From assembly GCF_014174155.1 (NCBI RefSeq), contig NZ_JABEQM010000004.1:1-64000 (forward strand): a stretch of 64,000 nucleotides of DNA, written 5' to 3'. This DNA comes from Gluconacetobacter tumulisoli. GTDB lineage: Bacteria; Pseudomonadota; Alphaproteobacteria; Acetobacterales; Acetobacteraceae. The notes under the pieces were generated by a model that made no database searches, was not told where the DNA came from, and was given only the letters and a program-made list of their open reading frames with translations. The translations under genes were made by a program, and so were the position numbers. Below are positions 8,195 through 16,515 of this stretch, piece by piece (the first letter of the stretch is position 1; the number at the start of each line of letters is the position of its first letter).

Positions 8195-8887
8195 TCAGGC
8201 GCTGCGGCTTGCTGCCAGACGCCAGGCCGCGCCGGTGATCGTAACGCCCAACAGACGTTCGAATGTCCACAAATCCGAAAACTCGGTCACTGAATCGGTG
8301 CCGGATACCGGTTGGCCGTCCTTGTCCAGGGTCAGGCTGATCTGGTCGGATACGATCCGGACATCGATCCGCGCATGGGCGGCGCCGTCGCGTTCCTCGA
8401 TCGCGGCGTCGACGATGGCCAAGCTGGTGACGGCCCGAACCTCGGCCTTCTGGGTTTCGCCCAATTGCTCCCGCGACCGGATTGCGCCCTCGAACGCCGT
8501 CATGGCGTTGGCGGTCAGGCGTTCGCGCAGCATGGCGACGTCGCCGGCGGCGAAGGCCAGGACGATCTGCTGAAACGAGGCCTCGACACCCTTGAGGAAC
8601 TGGGCCGGCACGAAATCACGCTCGCGTCGCGCGATCTCGGCCAGGACCTGCCCCACCCGGGTTTCGGGCGCAGGCACGTCATAATCCGTCAGCGGCGCCG
8701 GGGCTTCGGGCCGTCCCTCGATCACCGGTCCGGGTCGCGGCGCCGGCATGGGCTGGGGCCGCGGTTCGGCCCCCACGCGCGTTCCCAGGATGCTGCGCAG
8801 CCGCAATGCCAGGAATGCGGCGATCAGGCCGAACAGCACCAGATCGAACGGAAAATGATCGAACGAGAAATCCATCACCATGCCCAT
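8195..8887 (-). CDS. Tim44-domain membrane-anchored protein
   Basis: About 230 residues from the ATG at 8887 (other ATGs at 8881 and 8875). A short N-terminal hydrophobic helix (FDLVLFGLIAAFLALRL) is followed by a Pro-rich linker and a C-terminal Tim44/import-motor-like domain from about residue 75 (AEIARRERDFVPAQFLKG to the end). In alphaproteobacteria this gene sits beside secB and mltA, as here, and is thought to serve protein transport or membrane protein assembly; the exact role is unproven. Divergent from secB across a 206-bp gap that must hold both promoters. Confidence 0.85.
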   Translation of the reverse strand: MGMVMDFSFDHFPFDLVLFGLIAAFLALRLRSILGTRVGAEPRPQPMPAPRPGPVIEGRPEAPAPLTDYDVPAPETRVGQVLAEIARRERDFVPAQFLKGVEASFQQIVLAFAAGDVAMLRERLTANAMTAFEGAIRSREQLGETQKAEVRAVTSLAIVDAAIEERDGAAHARIDVRIVSDQISLTLDKDGQPVSGTDSVTEFSDLWTFERLLGVTITGAAWRLAASRSA

Positions 8888-9093
8888 CAGAGGCGACCCG
8901 GACAGGCCGGCCCGCAGGTCAGAAGTCGCCCCTACACATAGGCAAGGCCCCGGTCGGACACAATGCGGCACCCCGCGCAAACGGGGAATCGGGAAAATCC
9001 GCATGCCCGGCCCATCGAGGTTGGCGAACGTCGCCGGGCATGCTACCGCCGGAACCTGCTTTCCGTCTTCTGCGTGCAAGGAAGTTCTCGTTC

Positions 9094-9612
9094 ATGTCCG
9101 ACACGACTCAGCCCCCCTCCGACGGCGCCCAGGGCGTCCCGCCGGCGTTGCCGCTGACCATCAATCTGCAGTACACCAAGGACCTGTCGTTCGAAGTCCC
9201 GGCCGGTGCCGAGATCTTCGCGACGTTGCGCGCGAACCCCCAGATTTCCGTCAATATCGACGTCCAGGCCAATCGCCTGCAGCAGGACCACCCGGTCTTC
9301 GAGGTGGTGCTGTCGATCAAGGCCGAAGCGCTGGAAGCGCCGGAAAAGGAAGGCGCCGCCCCGGGCCGCGCCGTGTTCATCGCGGAACTGGCCTATGCCG
9401 CGATCGTCACGCTGACGAACGCGCCCGACGAACTTGTCGAGCCGATTCTGCTGGTCGAAGTGCCGCGCCTGATCTTCCCCTATGTCCGCAACATCATCAG
9501 CGAGGTCACGCGTGACGGCGGTTTCCCGCCCGTCGTGCTGCAGCCGATCGATTTCGTGGCCCTGTGGCAGGCCAAGCGCAGCAGCTTCCCCCAGACCGCC
9601 GGCAACGCCTGA
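9094..9612 (+). CDS. secB: Protein-export chaperone SecB
   Basis: Cytosolic tetrameric chaperone that holds preproteins unfolded and hands them to SecA. 172 residues; the SecB core is clear (INLQYTKDLSFEVP, IFIAELAY-like AVFIAELAYAAIV, EVPRLIFPYVRNIISEVTRD, GGFPPVVLQPIDF). The start ATG at 9094 has an AAGGAA motif about 10 bases upstream; the open frame runs further up but without homology. Divergent from the Tim44-domain gene, convergent with hemD. Confidence 0.96.
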   Translation: MSDTTQPPSDGAQGVPPALPLTINLQYTKDLSFEVPAGAEIFATLRANPQISVNIDVQANRLQQDHPVFEVVLSIKAEALEAPEKEGAAPGRAVFIAELAYAAIVTLTNAPDELVEPILLVEVPRLIFPYVRNIISEVTRDGGFPPVVLQPIDFVALWQAKRSSFPQTAGNA

Positions 9613-9670
9613 TCCGATCCGGGAGTGATTCCGGAAGGCCTGTGGACGGCGTGCCGCCGCGGGCCACGGA

Positions 9671-10411
9671 TCACCGCGTGATGATCTGCCGATGCTGTCC
9701 CAGCCGGGACAGCATCGCCCCGCCGTCGGGATGGTCGGCGATTTCGATTCCCCGCCATGCCGCCGCAGCCAGGGCCACCCCTGTCCGGGGGGATATGGCG
9801 ATCGCCCTGACCCCATGCAGCGCCCCCATCCCGTCCGGCGGCAACGCCGCCAGGAACTGGCGCGCCGTTTCGGGGGAATAGAACAAGGCGGCCTCCACGG
9901 ACCCGCGCGCCAGGGCATTGAGGACATCCCGCCCCAGGTTGCCGGCCGGATCGACCGTATAGACACATCGGCGATTGACCTGGAATTCCGCCTGCCGCAG
10001 GCCCGATGCCAGCTCGCCGCCATATCCCTTCGCCGTCGCCAGCAGCAGCGAACCGCGCCGTGGATCCAGCCGCGCGCGGAGCAGGCCCAGCAGCGCCTCG
10101 GCCGTTCCGCCGGCCGCCGTGACGTCGTCAAATCCGGCATCGCGTGCGCGCCGCGCCGTCGCCTCCCCCACCGTAAAAATCGGCATCTCCGGCGGCACCC
10201 GTCCCGCAAGGGCGGCAATCGCCTGGCCGCTGGTCAGAAGGATGGCCTGCGTCCGGCCACCCGGCAGGGCAAGCGGGCGGGTCCCGATCCGCAGCATCGG
10301 CGCGGCATAAGGACGCCATCCCAGGGCCCGCACGTCAGCCAGGGTCTCGCTCAGGCCGGGTTCGGGACGCGTGACCAGAACACCGGGCGGGACCAGGTCG
10401 TCAGTCCGCAA
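9671..10411 (-). CDS. hemD: Uroporphyrinogen-III synthase
   Basis: Closes and isomerises the linear tetrapyrrole hydroxymethylbilane to uroporphyrinogen III, the branch point of haem, siroheme and cobalamin synthesis. The family is poorly conserved, but VLVTRPEPG near the N-terminus, the ILLTSGQAI stretch, and its position directly after hemC support the call. I chose TTG at 10411, which overlaps the end of hemC by 11 bp and gives about 246 residues, the usual length. The open frame extends to 10486 inside hemC. Cytoplasmic. Confidence 0.88.
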   Translation of the reverse strand: MRTDDLVPPGVLVTRPEPGLSETLADVRALGWRPYAAPMLRIGTRPLALPGGRTQAILLTSGQAIAALAGRVPPEMPIFTVGEATARRARDAGFDDVTAAGGTAEALLGLLRARLDPRRGSLLLATAKGYGGELASGLRQAEFQVNRRCVYTVDPAGNLGRDVLNALARGSVEAALFYSPETARQFLAALPPDGMGALHGVRAIAISPRTGVALAAAAWRGIEIADHPDGGAMLSRLGQHRQIITR

Positions 10412-11480
10412 AAATATCCGACGGGCTGTCCGCCCGCAGACTGTGCCCCAGTTCGCGTCCCAGCCGTTCGGCATCGGCCGGGGCACCCGTCGCGACGCGG
10501 CGCAGCAGGAACGACCCGTCCTCTCGCGCGACCAGGCCCGTCAGGCGCAGGGTCGGATCCTGGCCGGGCCCACCCGGCACCAAGCGGGCATAACCGCCGA
10601 TCGGCGTGCGGCAGGATCCGTCCAGTTCGGCCAGCAGCGCCCGCTCGGCCGTGGCCACGGCGCGGGCCTCGTAATCCTCGATCGCCGCCAGAAGCTCGCG
10701 CAGTTCCACATCGCTTTCGCGAACCGTGACCCCCACAATGCCCTGGCCCGCCGCCGGCACCATGATTTCGGGATCCAGCACGACGTCGGCGCGGTCCTCC
10801 ATGCCCAGGCGGCGCAGCCCGGCCAGGGCCAGCAACGTGGCGTCGCACTGCCGTGCCGCCAGCTTGTCCAGCCGCGTCTGGACGTTGCCGCGCAGCAGGC
10901 CGAACCGCAGGTCGGGGCGGACATGCAGCATCTGCGCCTGCCGCCGGACCGAGGCGCAGCCGACCAGCGCATCACGCGGCAGGGCGGCGAACGGGTCCGA
11001 CGCCTCCGCCTTCTCCAGGCCCGGCCCCAGGATCAGCACGTCGCGCGCGTCTTCGCGCCGCAGGGTGCAGGCCAGTACCAGCCCGGGTGGCAGCGTGGTT
11101 TCCAAATCCTTCAGGCTGTGCACCGCGAAGTCGATGCGGCCGTCGGACAATGCGTCGTGGATTTCCTTGGCGAACAGGCCCTTCCCGCCGATCTCCGCCA
11201 GGCGGCGGTTCTGGACCTGGTCGCCCGTCGTGCTGATCTGGTGTTCCTGGAACGCCCCCATGTCGCGCAGCACCGGGCAGAACCGCGTCAGCACCGTCAG
11301 GAACGCCCGCGTCTGCACCAGCGCCAGGGGTGACGCCCGCGTGCCCACACGCAGCGGCAATTGCCGGCGATGATGGGTTTCGGGGCGCTGCAAGCCCTGC
11401 TTCTGGCGCGCGGCGGCCTCGGCCGCGACCTTCTGCAGCGCGGACGACGGATCAGGGACGGGAGATCGGGCAAAATCCAT
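10401..11480 (-). CDS. hemC: Hydroxymethylbilane synthase (porphobilinogen deaminase)
   Basis: Polymerises four porphobilinogens into hydroxymethylbilane. The family landmarks are LRVGTRASPLALVQT at 43-57, the substrate-binding HSLKDLET at 121-128, and GSCRTPIGGY with Cys290, which carries the dipyrromethane cofactor. At 359 residues it is about 40 longer than most homologues because of a charged N-terminus; TTG codons at residues 30 and 41 could be the real start. Operon hemC-hemD, divergent from tsaD across 71 bp. Confidence 0.95.
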   Translation of the reverse strand: MDFARSPVPDPSSALQKVAAEAAARQKQGLQRPETHHRRQLPLRVGTRASPLALVQTRAFLTVLTRFCPVLRDMGAFQEHQISTTGDQVQNRRLAEIGGKGLFAKEIHDALSDGRIDFAVHSLKDLETTLPPGLVLACTLRREDARDVLILGPGLEKAEASDPFAALPRDALVGCASVRRQAQMLHVRPDLRFGLLRGNVQTRLDKLAARQCDATLLALAGLRRLGMEDRADVVLDPEIMVPAAGQGIVGVTVRESDVELRELLAAIEDYEARAVATAERALLAELDGSCRTPIGGYARLVPGGPGQDPTLRLTGLVAREDGSFLLRRVATGAPADAERLGRELGHSLRADSPSDIFAD

Positions 11481-11551
11481 GCTCTGTCTCTATTACCGCG
11501 ACGGGACGAAGGAAAGGTGACATAACGCCCGGCGGAGCTGTATTTTATGCA

Positions 11552-12664
11552 ATGATGATGTCGCCCACGCCCGCCCCCACGTCCGTGCCGACGCCGGTAC
11601 TGGCCATCGAGTCGTCCTGCGACGATACCGCCTGCGCCATCGTTGCGGTCGACGGCGCCATCCTGGCCGAGGCCGTGCTGTCGCAATCCGGGCATATTCC
11701 CTTTGGCGGCGTGGTGCCCGAAATAGCTGCCCGGGCCCACCTGGCCGCCCTGCCGGCGCTGGTGCGCCACACGCTGGACCGCGCCGGCCTGGCGCCGTCC
11801 GGGCTGGGCGCGATCGCGGCCAGCACCGGGCCGGGCCTGATCGGCGGGCTGATCGTCGGCGCGGGGGTCGCCAAGGGGCTGGCCGTCGCGCTGGACCGGC
11901 CGTTCGTGGCCGTCAACCATATCGAGGCCCATGCCCTGACCGCTCGCCTGCCGGGCCTGGTGCCGGGCGGCGCGCCGTTTCCCTATCTGCTGCTGCTGGT
12001 GTCGGGCGGCCACTGCCAGTGCATCGCCGTCGAGGGCGTGGGCCGGTACAGGAAGCTGGGCGGCACGATCGACGACGCGGCGGGCGAGGCCTTCGACAAG
12101 GTCGCCAAGATGCTCGGCCTGGGCTGGCCGGGCGGACCGGCGGTCGAGGCCCTGGCCACCGAGGGCGATCCCGCGCCCTATCCCCTGCCCCGCCCGCTGT
12201 TCGGCCGGCCCGGGTGCGATTTTTCCTTCTCGGGCCTGAAAACGGCGGTGGCGCAGAAACTGGCGCCGTTCGCGGCGGACGCGCTGCCCCGGGCCGCAGC
12301 CGCCGGCATCGCGGCCAGTTTCCAGGACGCCGTGGCCGATATCGTCGCCGACCGCGTCGCCCATGCGCTGGACATGATGCCCGGGGCGACGCTGCTGGTC
12401 GCGGCGGGCGGGGTCGCGGCCAATACCCGGTTGCGCGCCTGCCTGACCGACCTTGCGGTCTCACGCGGCCTGCCCTTCGCGGCCCCGCCGCTGCGCCTGT
12501 GCACGGACAACGCGGTCATGGTCGCCTGGGCGGCGATCGAAACCCTGCGCGAACGCCAGACCCGGGGAATGCCCCCCGCGGACGACCTGGACCTGCTGCC
12601 CCGTCCCCGCTGGCCGCTGGAGCAGATGGCCGAACGGTTTCCCACGACCGCCTCGCCGGTCTAG
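11552..12664 (+). CDS. tsaD: tRNA N6-adenosine threonylcarbamoyltransferase TsaD
   Basis: Catalytic subunit that transfers threonylcarbamoyl to A37 of ANN-decoding tRNAs, working with TsaB and TsaE. Visible are LAIESSCDDTACAIV at the N-terminus, the metal-binding HIEAH, the nucleotide-binding LLVSGGHCQC, and FSFSGLKTAV. Three consecutive ATGs (11552, 11555, 11558) follow a GGAG motif at 11534-11537; I use the first, giving 370 residues. The open frame extends upstream without homology. The next gene, rlmJ, starts 9 bp after the stop, so the two are probably co-transcribed. Confidence 0.95.
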   Translation: MMMSPTPAPTSVPTPVLAIESSCDDTACAIVAVDGAILAEAVLSQSGHIPFGGVVPEIAARAHLAALPALVRHTLDRAGLAPSGLGAIAASTGPGLIGGLIVGAGVAKGLAVALDRPFVAVNHIEAHALTARLPGLVPGGAPFPYLLLLVSGGHCQCIAVEGVGRYRKLGGTIDDAAGEAFDKVAKMLGLGWPGGPAVEALATEGDPAPYPLPRPLFGRPGCDFSFSGLKTAVAQKLAPFAADALPRAAAAGIAASFQDAVADIVADRVAHALDMMPGATLLVAAGGVAANTRLRACLTDLAVSRGLPFAAPPLRLCTDNAVMVAWAAIETLRERQTRGMPPADDLDLLPRPRWPLEQMAERFPTTASPV

Positions 12665-12673
12665 ACCCACGGC

Positions 12674-13507
12674 ATGAACTACCGCCACGCCTATCACGCC
12701 GGCAATTTTGCCGACTGCATGAAGCATGCGCTTCTGGTCCTGCTGTTGCAGGCGCTGCGTCGCAAGCCCGCACCGTTTTCCGTCCTGGACACCCATGCCG
12801 GAATCGGACGCTATGACCTGACGGGCGATCAGGCCGGGCGCACCGGCGAATGGCGGGCGGGAATCGGACGCCTGCTGGATGGGGCGACGACGCCGGATGG
12901 GCCGCTTGAATCCTATCTGGACCTGGTTCGCCAGGCCGGGGCGCCGGATTTCTATCCCGGATCGCCGCAGATCGCCGCCATGATGCTGCGTCCGCAGGAC
13001 CGGCTGGTCTGCTGCGAACTCCACCCCGACGACAGCCGTACGCTGCGTGCGCTGTTCGTGGGCAATCCCCAGGTTTCGGTCCATGCGCGCGACGGCTATG
13101 CCGCGCTGGGCGCGCTGCTGCCCCCACGCGACGCACGGCGCGGGCTGGTGCTGATCGACCCGCCCTTCGAGCAACCGGATGAATTCCAGCGCCTGACGGC
13201 GGGAATCGTCACCGCGCGCCGCCGATTCGCCACGGGGATCGTCGCGGCCTGGTATCCGATCAAGCATCGCGCCCCTGTCAGGGCGTTTCACGATTCGCTG
13301 CGCGATTCGGGGCTGCGGAATATCGTCGTCGTGGAACTGACCCTGCGGCCGCCCCTGGATCCATCGTGCCTGAACGGCTGCGGCATGCTAGTGGCCGGTC
13401 CGCCGTTCGGATTCGTCGAACAGGCCCTTCCGGCGATGCGCGCGCTGACCCACCTCTCGCCTGACGGAATGGGAGAGGCCGCCATCACCCGGATCGTCGA
13501 GGAATAG
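12674..13507 (+). CDS. rlmJ: 23S rRNA (adenine(2030)-N6)-methyltransferase RlmJ
   Basis: Methylates A2030 of 23S rRNA using SAM. 277 residues; the diagnostic N-terminus MNYRHAYHAGNFADCMKH is present, followed by the SAM site VLDTHAGIGRYDL and the catalytic motif LIDPPFEQ. Lies between tsaD (9 bp upstream) and gpsA (4 bp downstream) in what looks like one transcription unit. Confidence 0.94.
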   Translation: MNYRHAYHAGNFADCMKHALLVLLLQALRRKPAPFSVLDTHAGIGRYDLTGDQAGRTGEWRAGIGRLLDGATTPDGPLESYLDLVRQAGAPDFYPGSPQIAAMMLRPQDRLVCCELHPDDSRTLRALFVGNPQVSVHARDGYAALGALLPPRDARRGLVLIDPPFEQPDEFQRLTAGIVTARRRFATGIVAAWYPIKHRAPVRAFHDSLRDSGLRNIVVVELTLRPPLDPSCLNGCGMLVAGPPFGFVEQALPAMRALTHLSPDGMGEAAITRIVEE

Positions 13508-13511
13508 GATC

Positions 13512-14474
13512 ATGACCGTTTCGCGCATCGCCGTCATCGGCGCCGGGGCCTGGGGCATCGCTCTGGCGACGCAGGCCGCCCGGGCCGGGGCGCAGGTTCA
13601 TCTCTGGGCCCGGCGGCCCGAAACCCTGACCGCCGAACGTACCCTGCCGCGCCTGCCGCAGGCCGTGCTGCCGGCCTCGGTCACCGTGACATCGGCCATG
13701 CCCGCGCAGGCGGACGCCGTGCTGCTGGCGGTGCCCATGCAGCATCTGCGCGCGGTGCTGGACCATATTCCGCCCTCCGGGCCGATGATCGCATGCTGCA
13801 AGGGGGTGGAACGCGACAGCCTGGCCCTGCCGCTCGACATCATCGCCGATCGCCATCCCGGGCTGCCGCGCGCCGTCCTGTCGGGGCCCAATTTCGCCCA
13901 CGAGGTCGCACAGGGCCTGCCGACAGCCGCGGTGCTGGCCTGCGACGACGGGGGACTGGCACGTCATCTGGCCGACCACCTGACGACCCCGGCCTTCCGC
14001 CTCTATGCCAGCGACGATACCATCGGCGTGCAGATCGGCGGGGCGGCGAAGAACGTCATCGCCATCGCCGCAGGCGCCACAATCGGCGCCGGCCTGGGTG
14101 AAAACGCGCGGGCGTCGCTGATCACCCGGGGCGTCGCCGAACTGGGCCGCCTGGCCGAGGGGCTGGGCGGACGGATGACCACCCTGTCGGGGCTGGCGGG
14201 CATCGGCGACCTGATCCTGACCTGCACCGGCCCATCCTCGCGCAATTTCAGCCTGGGCCTGGCGCTGGGACGCGGCGAGTCGCTGGATTCGATCCTCGGC
14301 CAGCGCACCACGGTGGCCGAGGGCGTCACGACCGCGCCGGCGATCCTGGCCCTGGCTCGCGCGCACGGCATCGCCGTGCCGGTGATCGAAACGGTGTCCC
14401 TGCTGCTGGCGGGCGACATCGACCTGCTTTCGGCGCGGGACAGGCTGCTCAGCCGGCCCGTGGGGACGGAATAG
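13512..14474 (+). CDS. gpsA: Glycerol-3-phosphate dehydrogenase [NAD(P)+]
   Basis: Reduces dihydroxyacetone phosphate to sn-glycerol 3-phosphate for phospholipid synthesis. 320 residues; Rossmann motif VIGAGAWGIALA near 8-19, CKGVE, then SGPNFAHEVAQGLPTA and the catalytic IGGAAKNVIAIAAG containing the conserved Lys. Third gene of tsaD-rlmJ-gpsA; converges on the nucleoside transporter gene with 22 bp between stops. Confidence 0.96.
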   Translation: MTVSRIAVIGAGAWGIALATQAARAGAQVHLWARRPETLTAERTLPRLPQAVLPASVTVTSAMPAQADAVLLAVPMQHLRAVLDHIPPSGPMIACCKGVERDSLALPLDIIADRHPGLPRAVLSGPNFAHEVAQGLPTAAVLACDDGGLARHLADHLTTPAFRLYASDDTIGVQIGGAAKNVIAIAAGATIGAGLGENARASLITRGVAELGRLAEGLGGRMTTLSGLAGIGDLILTCTGPSSRNFSLGLALGRGESLDSILGQRTTVAEGVTTAPAILALARAHGIAVPVIETVSLLLAGDIDLLSARDRLLSRPVGTE

Positions 14475-14496
14475 GCCCAGCCGCCCGACCGGATCG

Positions 14497-15738
14497 TCAC
14501 AGCACGAACATGCCCGCGATCGTGGCGCTCATGAAGTTCGAGAGCGATCCGGCCAGCACGGCGCGCAGGCCCATCGATGCGATTTCCGCCCGTCGCTCGG
14601 GCGCGACACTGCCGAATCCCGCGATCAGGATTCCCACCGACGACAGGTTGGAAAAGCCGCACAGCGCGAACGAAGCGATCGCCAACGTGCGGGCGTCCAG
14701 CGTCGCCTGGTGGAAATGCGGGGACAGCGACAGGTAGGCGACGAATTCGTTGAACACCAGTTTCTGGCCCATGATCGCGCCGACGACCCCGCATTCGCGC
14801 CACGGCACCCCGATCAGCCACGCCAGCGGCGCGAACAGCACCCCGAAAATGCGTTCCAGCGACAGGCCGGCGAGCCCCAGCCAGTCGCCCAGGCCATGGA
14901 TCATGCCATTGGCCAGGGCGATCAGGCCGATGAAGGCGATCAGCATGCTGCCGACCGCGACCGCCACGGCGACGCCGCTGGCGGACCCCACGGCGATGGC
15001 CTCGAACACATTCACCGGGTGTTCATGCCCGAAGGCGAGGTCGAGATGCGTGATCCGCGTCTCCTCGCGGGTAGGCATGATGATCTTGGCGAACAGCAGG
15101 CCGCCTGGAATCGCCATGACGGACGCGGCCAGAAGATAGTCCATCGGCACGCCCAGCCCCGCATAGCCCGCTAGCACCGATCCCGCGACCGAGGCCGTGC
15201 CGCTGGACATCACCGCGAACAGCTCGGCCCGGGTCAGCAGCGGGACGTAGGGCCGCAGGGCCACCGGCATCTCGCTCTGCCCCAGGAAGATGGTCGTGAC
15301 GGCGGAAAACGATTCCATCGTCGAGGTGCCCAGCGCGCGGCGCACCACGCCGCCCAGCACGGCGGCGAGGCGCTGCATGACCCGGTAGTAATACAGGATG
15401 GCGATCAACGCCGAGATATAGACGATCTGCGGCAGGATCCGCAGCGCGAAGACGAATCCGTTGCCGGGAAACAGCGTGTTCATCCGGTCGTCGACCAGCC
15501 CGCCGAACAGGAAGGCGGTTCCCTGCATCCCGTATCCCAGCACGGTGTTGACCACGGTGGACACAGCGTGCAGCACCTGCCGCCCCGCCGGGACGAACAG
15601 CACCAACCCGCCCAGCGCAACCTGCATCGCAACCGCCGCCGCGACCACCCGAACGCGTATGCCCCGCCGATCCGTCGACACGGCAACTGCCAGGCCGATC
15701 AGGACCGCGATGCCCAGAAGTCCCCGAAGGACGGCCAT
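14497..15738 (-). CDS. Concentrative nucleoside transporter (NupC/CNT family)
   Basis: Inner-membrane cation-coupled nucleoside importer. 413 residues with many membrane helices; the CNT hallmarks are present (FLGQSEMPVALRPYVPLLTRAELFAVMSSGTASVAGSVL, then GQKLVFNEFVAYLSL and the C-terminal CGFSNLSSVGILIAGFGS). Length matches E. coli NupC. Monocistronic, with a palindrome in its upstream region (15761-15780) that may be an operator. Confidence 0.94.
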   Translation of the reverse strand: MAVLRGLLGIAVLIGLAVAVSTDRRGIRVRVVAAAVAMQVALGGLVLFVPAGRQVLHAVSTVVNTVLGYGMQGTAFLFGGLVDDRMNTLFPGNGFVFALRILPQIVYISALIAILYYYRVMQRLAAVLGGVVRRALGTSTMESFSAVTTIFLGQSEMPVALRPYVPLLTRAELFAVMSSGTASVAGSVLAGYAGLGVPMDYLLAASVMAIPGGLLFAKIIMPTREETRITHLDLAFGHEHPVNVFEAIAVGSASGVAVAVAVGSMLIAFIGLIALANGMIHGLGDWLGLAGLSLERIFGVLFAPLAWLIGVPWRECGVVGAIMGQKLVFNEFVAYLSLSPHFHQATLDARTLAIASFALCGFSNLSSVGILIAGFGSVAPERRAEIASMGLRAVLAGSLSNFMSATIAGMFVL

Positions 15739-15760
15739 CCTGCCTCACCAATACAATCCT

Positions 15761-15780
15761 GCAACGACACTGTGCGTTGC
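15761..15780. promoter_or_regulatory. Palindrome between nucleoside transporter and glutathione peroxidase genes
   Basis: GCAACG-N8-CGTTGC, a perfect 6-bp inverted repeat in the 140-bp gap between divergent genes, 23-42 bp upstream of the transporter start. Spacing and symmetry suit binding by a dimeric regulator. No known motif is assigned. Confidence 0.35.
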
Positions 15781-15878
15781 GGATTGCGCTGTCCAGACCG
15801 TCCGTGGGCAGATGGGCAGGCGGCGGAAACTGCTTTAGGCTGTTGTCCGGACAGATTGCGAGAGACAGAATCGGCTCC

Positions 15879-16364
15879 ATGACGACCGCATACGACTTCA
15901 CCCTTCCGGCCCTCGACGGCGGCACGATCAACCTCGGCGCCCTGCGCGGCAAGCCCGTGCTGATCGTGAACACCGCATCGAAATGCGGCTTTACCCCGCA
16001 ATTCGAGGGCCTGCAGGCGCTGTGGTCGTTCTACCGCGGCAATGACCTGACGATCATCGGCGTGCCGTCGAACGATTTCGGCAACCAGGAACCCGGCTCG
16101 GCCGATCAGATCGCGACCTTCTGCAGCCGCAATTACAGCGTCACTTTCCCCATGGCGGCACGCAGCCACGTCAAGGGCGACGGTTGCCTGCCGCTGTTCC
16201 GCTGGATCGCGCAGGAAGGCGGGTTCCTGGCACGACCGCGCTGGAATTTCTACAAATACCTGATCGGACGCGACGGGCACCTGGCCGACTGGTTCGTCAG
16301 CACGACCTCGCCCGAATCGCGCCGCATGCGGCTGGCGATCGAACGCGCGATCCTGGATCACTGA
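15879..16364 (+). CDS. Glutathione peroxidase family, cysteine-type
   Basis: Peroxide-scavenging thiol peroxidase of 161 residues. The catalytic motif NTASKCGFTPQ uses Cys36 instead of selenocysteine. The supporting residues are visible in VPSNDFGNQEPGS (Gln70) and PRWNFYKYLI (Trp/Asn). Cys82 (FCSRNYSVTFP) could be the resolving cysteine of a thioredoxin-dependent enzyme, as in many bacterial members. No signal peptide, so cytoplasmic. The start ATG at 15879 gives the family N-terminus; the frame extends further upstream without similarity. Confidence 0.93.
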   Translation: MTTAYDFTLPALDGGTINLGALRGKPVLIVNTASKCGFTPQFEGLQALWSFYRGNDLTIIGVPSNDFGNQEPGSADQIATFCSRNYSVTFPMAARSHVKGDGCLPLFRWIAQEGGFLARPRWNFYKYLIGRDGHLADWFVSTTSPESRRMRLAIERAILDH

Positions 16365-16466
16365 ATCCAGCCTCCGGATCACAGATCGGAACGACCGCGC
16401 CGGCGTCAGCCGCGCCCCGCACGCGGCAATTGCGTCGGGCCCGCGTCCATATGAAACTGCGTCCTC

Positions 16467-16509
16467 CGCCCGGCCGTACATGGCCGGGCGACGTCATGCC
16501 GCCCGGAGG
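16467..16509 (+). promoter_or_regulatory. murJ leader with mutually exclusive stems and Shine-Dalgarno
   Basis: Three complementary arms lie just upstream of murJ: CGCCCGGCC (16467-16475), GGCCGGGCG (16482-16490) and CGCCCGG (16500-16506). Arm 2 can pair with arm 1 (9 bp, 6-nt loop) or with arm 3 (7 bp, 9-nt loop), not both. Arm 3 overlaps the Shine-Dalgarno GGAGG at 16505-16509, so the second fold would mask it. Pairing is seen in sequence; regulation is inference. Confidence 0.45.
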
Positions 16510-16515
16510 CCCCCC

